Below, one piece after another: positions 5,187-8,440 of a stretch of DNA of 8,440 nucleotides. The DNA comes from a bacterium. GTDB lineage: Bacteria > Cyanobacteriota > Sericytochromatia > S15B-MN24 > VGJW01. The notes under the pieces were generated by a model, which was not told where the DNA came from, ran no database searches, and saw only the letters and a program-made list of their open reading frames with translations. The DNA lies in NCBI GenBank assembly GCA_021790035.1, contig JAJYIO010000082.1, positions 1 to 8,440 of the forward strand, in the 5' to 3' direction. Within the stretch, counting starts at the first letter, position 1. Each line of letters opens with the position of its first letter. The translations under genes and the position numbers were made by a program.

Positions 5187-5855
5187 TCAGCCCCAGTCTC
5201 TCCAGCTTCGCTTCTCGAGCCAGGCTTCGGCATCTGCGAGGCTGCCCGAGGCGTTCGGGCGGACCGTGTAACAGCCCCAAGTACCCTCGCGCAGTGCGTA
5301 TAGGCAGGTGCCGTGGAACGTATCCGAGACCCCGCTCGAAACGAAATGCACGAGCACGCGAGCCTTACTGGCGCTCATCTCGGCGATCACGGGCCAGCGG
5401 TGCATGCTGTGCCAGTAACGCGGTTCTGCGAGGACGCGCAGGGGAATCCCGACATCTCGGTGGAGGATGAGCAGCGCTGGAGGATCGCCGACGGGAGGTG
5501 GGGTGGCCAGGACCCCCAATCCGTGAAAGGTCCCCCGCGTGTCGGACTCGATCGCCTTGAGGACGGTAGCCAGCAGGCCGCGCTTGGCCTCGAGCCACCC
5601 TTCCCCCCGTGGGGCCTCGAGCAGCATCAGCCTGGGATCGAGCGGCGTCACCCTAGCCATGAGGTCTTCTGGCTCACGCCAGAAATACAGGCGGCCGCGG
5701 GCGGCCTGGACGCTGTCCAGGAGTTCGCGAAGTACCCCAGAATGCTCGACAAACCCCGTCGCTCGAGCATGGAGCCGGGCCAGCGCCTCGGGCTCGAGCT
5801 TGAAAACCTTGGGACGTGGCTGCCGGGCCGGCCAATCATGTCTTCGCCAGCTCAA
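5187..5855 (-). CDS. Uncharacterised 222-residue protein, third gene of operon
   Basis: Family not recognised. It is a soluble protein without signal peptide or membrane helices. The N-terminal third is basic then helical (KVFKLEPEALARLHARATGF, 16-35; SGVLRELLDSVQAARGRLYF, 39-58). The rest alternates strands and helices. Notable points are two TFHG tetrapeptides (about 109-112 and 179-182), a His/Trp-rich segment RYWHSMHRW (146-154) and a Trp-rich C-terminus ending WLEKRSWRDWG. The start is a TTG preceded nine bases upstream by GGGAGG, which overlaps the end of the preceding gene; only 18 bases separate the two, so they are co-translated members of an operon. The TFHG and HSMH histidines could be functional sites, but nothing in the sequence identifies a reaction. 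Confidence 0.8.
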   Translation of the reverse strand: MSWRRHDWPARQPRPKVFKLEPEALARLHARATGFVEHSGVLRELLDSVQAARGRLYFWREPEDLMARVTPLDPRLMLLEAPRGEGWLEAKRGLLATVLKAIESDTRGTFHGLGVLATPPPVGDPPALLILHRDVGIPLRVLAEPRYWHSMHRWPVIAEMSASKARVLVHFVSSGVSDTFHGTCLYALREGTWGCYTVRPNASGSLADAEAWLEKRSWRDWG

Positions 5856-5873
5856 GTCACCGCGCCTCCCGGG

Positions 5874-7757
5874 TCAATCATCGAGGGGTAAGCCGAGGGC
5901 CCGAATCGCCTGCCACAAGTTGCGACGGCGGCCGTGAGCCAGTCGCCACGAACGGATCGTGCGCCGATAGACCGCAGGATCCAGATCAAGAACGACACCC
6001 AGCCAGCGGGCATGCTCCTCGTACCGGGACGACATGGCGCTCGCCGGATCGAGCAGCAACTGTGCTGGTGCCGATCGCCAAGCCTTCAGGATCTCGTGGT
6101 GTAGATCCGCGGCTCCGAGGCGCTGGAGCCACGTCTGCCGGGACTTCGCCAGAACGGATTCGCGCTGCAGCGGGTTTAATGCGCGGTGGAGAAAGGGCGC
6201 CTCGTCGGCGAGGCGCAGATCGGAGTCCAGGTCGGCGGTCAGAGCCTCTAGCCAGGCGCGAGCGCTCCGAAAGCCCTCGGCGCTATCGCCAGCACGGGCG
6301 AGCCAGTCGCGCAGCGCGCACTGGAAGGCGGCGCTGCCATCTGGACCCTCACGAGCGGCATCGACCAGCAGCGGAACCCAGCTGGCATCCTTCGCAACGG
6401 CGTTGCCATGGAAACCCGGATCGTGCCGGCTGCGCTCGGTGACCCGGTAACGCCATTCCTGGAACAGGGGTTCAGTCTCGACGGCGGGTCGAACGGTTGT
6501 CGCCCGGTCAAAGGCCGCCAGCACGGGATCCCAGTCCTCCCACTCCTCCCAGACATGGTGCTGAATATCGAGCACGGCGGCCTCCGCGAGGCGACCGGCC
6601 CGACGAAGGAGGTCTGCCCATAGCTCGAGGAAGCGCCCCACCATCCGGGACTCGGTCTCAGGGAGCCAGTGATGGCCCTTCCGGGTGCTCAAGAGCGAGC
6701 TGTCGGGATTCCAGGGGGTCTCGTCCCGCGAACCGACGAGCGCGGGCACCGCCCGGGCGATCGTCTCCTCCCAGTCCGAGCCCTCGGTAGCCGTGATCGC
6801 CTCCTCGAGAAGCGGGACGGCGAGCCTCCAGTCGCGGGAAACGCTCCGGCGCAGCAGCTTGGCATGCTCACCCGGGGCGAACCTGGCCAGCAGCCGCTCG
6901 TGCATGGCGAACCAGCCGGAACCGGGGTCTGCGAGGACTCCGGCCCAGTGCGGCTGATCGCGGTGCTGGCCAAGGCCTGCAAGGATTCCCCGCTGCTCCT
7001 CGGGAGGCAAGCCGCAGACGAAGTCCGCGAGCGCACCGTGGCAGAGGCTCCAGTTGCCGGCCTCCTCTTCTGCCAGACGCACGCGATCGAGAAATTGGAA
7101 CGCGGTCGCATCCTCGGCATGCTCGCCTGCCCGCCGTCCGGAGAGCCGCTCCCACTGCAGCACGCAGCGGGTGAGGCCTGCCCCGGCCAGACCGGTTCCC
7201 CCGAGGTTGTCCATCCACTCAGGCAGGCCCGAGCCGACTTCGAGAGCCGCGTCTTCCACGGCTTCGATGAAGCTGAAATCGGGCTCCAGGCGGTACTCGA
7301 TCAGCAGCGGGATGAGGGGTTCCATGTCCCCGGCGATGCGATCGAGATCCGCGGCGAAGCGATCGACATCGAAGTACGGGTTTTCCCAGTGGTGCTCTTG
7401 CTCGACGTAGTCTCCCTTCTCGTCCGTGGTCTCGGCCACGCAGGCCTCCCAGCGCTCTTGCAGCCGAGCCCAATCCTGCTCGACCCGAGCGGAGCCAGGA
7501 GTCGCCGGGCGGTCGGGCGCCCCGGTGGCAGGCTTCAGGGGGCTGGGTGCGGACAAGCGTTCCAAGGTCTGGTACGTAGCGGCAGGGAGAAAGGTTCGCA
7601 ACCGCTCGAAGCCGTCCTTTCCGAGCGCCAGCAAGGCCGCGGCGGCCACCTGCACGAGTTCTTCCTCGGACAGGCACCGGTCGAGAATCTCCGCGAGGTC
7701 AGGAACGTCGTTCACTCGCCGCTCCGGCGCCCTGGTCTTCGTGCTCCGAGACGCCAT
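5874..7757 (-). CDS. Uncharacterised 627-residue acidic, Trp-rich helical protein
   Basis: Family not recognised with confidence. The ATG at 7757 shares one base with the stop of the upstream gene (TGATG), so translation is probably coupled; a TTG one codon earlier is possible. There is no signal peptide or membrane segment. Residues 20-68 form a small helical domain (LAEILDRCLSEEELVQVAAA and following). A Pro/Ala-rich linker at about 70-90 leads to a long region of amphipathic helices with many Trp, Glu and Asp residues, for example HHWENPYFDVDRFAADLDRI at 122-141, consistent with an alpha-helical repeat scaffold. No nuclease, ATPase, protease or nucleotide-binding motif is visible. The composition recalls the helical regions of SWIM-type zinc-finger proteins, but no SWIM CxC-CxH motif is present, so this is only an impression. 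It is the middle and largest member of a three-gene operon. Confidence 0.85.
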   Translation of the reverse strand: MASRSTKTRAPERRVNDVPDLAEILDRCLSEEELVQVAAAALLALGKDGFERLRTFLPAATYQTLERLSAPSPLKPATGAPDRPATPGSARVEQDWARLQERWEACVAETTDEKGDYVEQEHHWENPYFDVDRFAADLDRIAGDMEPLIPLLIEYRLEPDFSFIEAVEDAALEVGSGLPEWMDNLGGTGLAGAGLTRCVLQWERLSGRRAGEHAEDATAFQFLDRVRLAEEEAGNWSLCHGALADFVCGLPPEEQRGILAGLGQHRDQPHWAGVLADPGSGWFAMHERLLARFAPGEHAKLLRRSVSRDWRLAVPLLEEAITATEGSDWEETIARAVPALVGSRDETPWNPDSSLLSTRKGHHWLPETESRMVGRFLELWADLLRRAGRLAEAAVLDIQHHVWEEWEDWDPVLAAFDRATTVRPAVETEPLFQEWRYRVTERSRHDPGFHGNAVAKDASWVPLLVDAAREGPDGSAAFQCALRDWLARAGDSAEGFRSARAWLEALTADLDSDLRLADEAPFLHRALNPLQRESVLAKSRQTWLQRLGAADLHHEILKAWRSAPAQLLLDPASAMSSRYEEHARWLGVVLDLDPAVYRRTIRSWRLAHGRRRNLWQAIRALGLPLDD

Positions 7758-8161
7758 CAATCGCCGCTCTCTCGTTCGCCTGTGCAGGCGGGCTCCCGTG
7801 CTCCCTGCCCGGGCAGTTGATCCTCGTCGCCAGAGAGAAGGGAACCGACGGCCGGGGGCATCTGGGGACGCTGCTGCCTGGCGGCGCGTCGAGCGTCTCG
7901 CTTCGTTTGGTCGAGCCGCATCTGCTCTTCGAGGGACCTCACGATTTCGGGGGTCGTCCGGCCAAATCGCCGCTGGTAGCGCTCGGCAATAAACTGCGGC
8001 AGCGGCACCTTCCAGGGTTCCTGGTCGTGGTTGTCGATCTTGCCGAGCTTGGCCGGATTCATTCCGAGCTCGCGAGCCATCTGGACCTGCGCGTGAGAAA
8101 GGTGGTGACGGCGCCGCGCGTCGATCCAGGCCTGGACCTTCGGCGGCGGCTTCCTGGTCAA
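7757..8161 (-). CDS. Small HTH-like protein, first gene of operon
   Basis: A 134-residue basic protein. Residues 7-20 (PKVQAWIDARRRHH) precede LSHAQVQMARELGMNPAKLG (21-40), which has the helix-turn-helix look of a DNA-binding segment. The conserved stretch NHDQEPWKVPLPQFIAERY (44-62) and RFGR follow, then a coiled, Arg-rich helix and a disordered acidic tail. I recall small uncharacterised bacterial proteins with the same KVQxWIDARRRHHLSHAxVQMAREL and EPWKxPLPxFI pattern, but no function is known to me. TTG at 8161 is chosen because GGGAGG lies eight bases upstream. An in-frame GTG at 8209 without such a site would add 16 non-conserved residues. It may regulate the operon or act with its two partners. 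Confidence 0.78.
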   Translation of the reverse strand: MTRKPPPKVQAWIDARRRHHLSHAQVQMARELGMNPAKLGKIDNHDQEPWKVPLPQFIAERYQRRFGRTTPEIVRSLEEQMRLDQTKRDARRAARQQRPQMPPAVGSLLSGDEDQLPGQGAREPACTGERESGD

Positions 8162-8298
8162 CGTCTCATCCTCCCGGCTCCTGCCACCTGCCCCAGTGCT
8201 GGCGAGCACCCATAGTGTACCGCCACGCGACGTTTCCGCGATAGCGCTCGAACGGGGGGGAATCAGCCGGTCGTGCGCGTCCGGGTTAAACTGGTTGG
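8162..8298. promoter_or_regulatory. Divergent promoter region
   Basis: This separates the minus-strand three-gene operon from the plus-strand AlbA_2 gene. On the minus strand TACACT (8219 to 8214) is a plausible -10 element; it would start transcription at about the GTG at 8209. On the plus strand TAAACT (8287-8292) lies six bases before the GTG at 8299. Neither has a clear -35 hexamer. GCTATCG (minus strand, 8245 to 8239), shared with two other upstream regions, lies between them. Confidence 0.4.
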
Positions 8299-8440
8299 GT
8301 GCCGATCGACGTGGTGATGGCCCTGCGGGAGGGCGCCGACTCCGAAGCCAAGGCGGCGCAAGGCCGAGATGGGCGGGGGGAGGTGCCCCTGTCGCTATGG
8401 CAGACCTATTCGGCGTTTGCCAATACCGAGGGCGGCATCA
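8299..8440 (+). CDS. AlbA_2 (Schlafen-type) domain protein, N-terminal part
   Basis: Only 47 residues are visible before the window ends. SEAKAAQGRDGRGEVPLSL (15-33) followed by WQTYSAFANTEGGI (34-47) is the hallmark of the AlbA_2 domain: an early Glu/Lys pair, then a helix leading to the FAN-T-x-GG turn. AlbA_2 proteins are putative nucleic-acid-binding regulators, sometimes with helicase-like or RecG-like C-terminal parts and sometimes found in defence loci. A TAA in frame at 8287-8289 limits the start to GTG 8299, GTG 8311, GTG 8314 or ATG 8317. No ribosome binding site precedes any of them. GTG 8299 lies where transcription from TAAACT would begin, so leaderless translation is plausible. 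The gene is divergent from the three-gene operon. Confidence 0.8.
   Translation, partial: MPIDVVMALREGADSEAKAAQGRDGRGEVPLSLWQTYSAFANTEGGI

Noticed and set aside
6669..7820. A 383-codon plus-strand open frame
   Set aside because: It is antisense to the 627-residue gene, which has operon context, translational coupling and a more protein-like composition. The plus-strand frame crosses the end of that gene and has no convincing initiation site.

Overview
The window is GC-rich bacterial DNA with compact gene packing, strong purine-rich ribosome binding sites (AGGAGG-like) and several GTG or TTG starts. The lineage cannot be fixed from the sequence. Gene content (BlaI/M56 pair, DUF2924-like repeats, many uncharacterised proteins, a periplasmic Met-rich protein with an AxA-type signal peptide) fits a high-GC Gram-negative such as a proteobacterium or myxobacterium, but this is an inference. 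No tRNA, rRNA, transposase, phage gene or CRISPR array was seen.

Region A (1-3183) looks like an envelope or metal-response neighbourhood. The last codons of an upstream gene overlap a secreted Met/Gly-rich protein (24-512). A degenerate gene follows (612-991), whose conserved ends match a second, 5'-truncated copy at 2440-3183. Between the two copies, on the opposite strand, lies a translationally coupled BlaI/MecI/CopY-family repressor (1998-2438) and an M56 membrane metallopeptidase (1042-1998) that has no extracellular penicillin-binding sensor domain. The layout suggests that a BlaI-M56 regulatory cassette sits between, and has damaged, tandem copies of a His/Met-rich envelope gene. Copper or another soft metal is a more natural stimulus here than a beta-lactam, but this is unproven.

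Region B (3228-4910, minus strand) holds a 51-residue zinc-ribbon microprotein (3228-3383), an uncharacterised beta-rich 144-residue protein upstream of it (3438-3872), and a 251-residue protein (4155-4910) that combines two DUF2924/SAP-like repeats with a C-terminal ribbon-helix-helix DNA-binding domain. A tandem 9-bp repeat in the promoter region of the last gene is a candidate autoregulatory operator.

Region C (5187-8209, minus strand) is a tight three-gene operon: a small helix-turn-helix-like protein (7757-8161), a 627-residue acidic, Trp-rich, mostly helical protein (5874-7757) and a 222-residue protein (5187-5855). The two larger proteins could not be assigned to a family. A gene for an AlbA_2 (Schlafen-type) domain protein is transcribed divergently from it and runs off the right edge (8299-8440). 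This operon is the most likely place in the window for an undescribed system, although no enzymatic function can be read from it.
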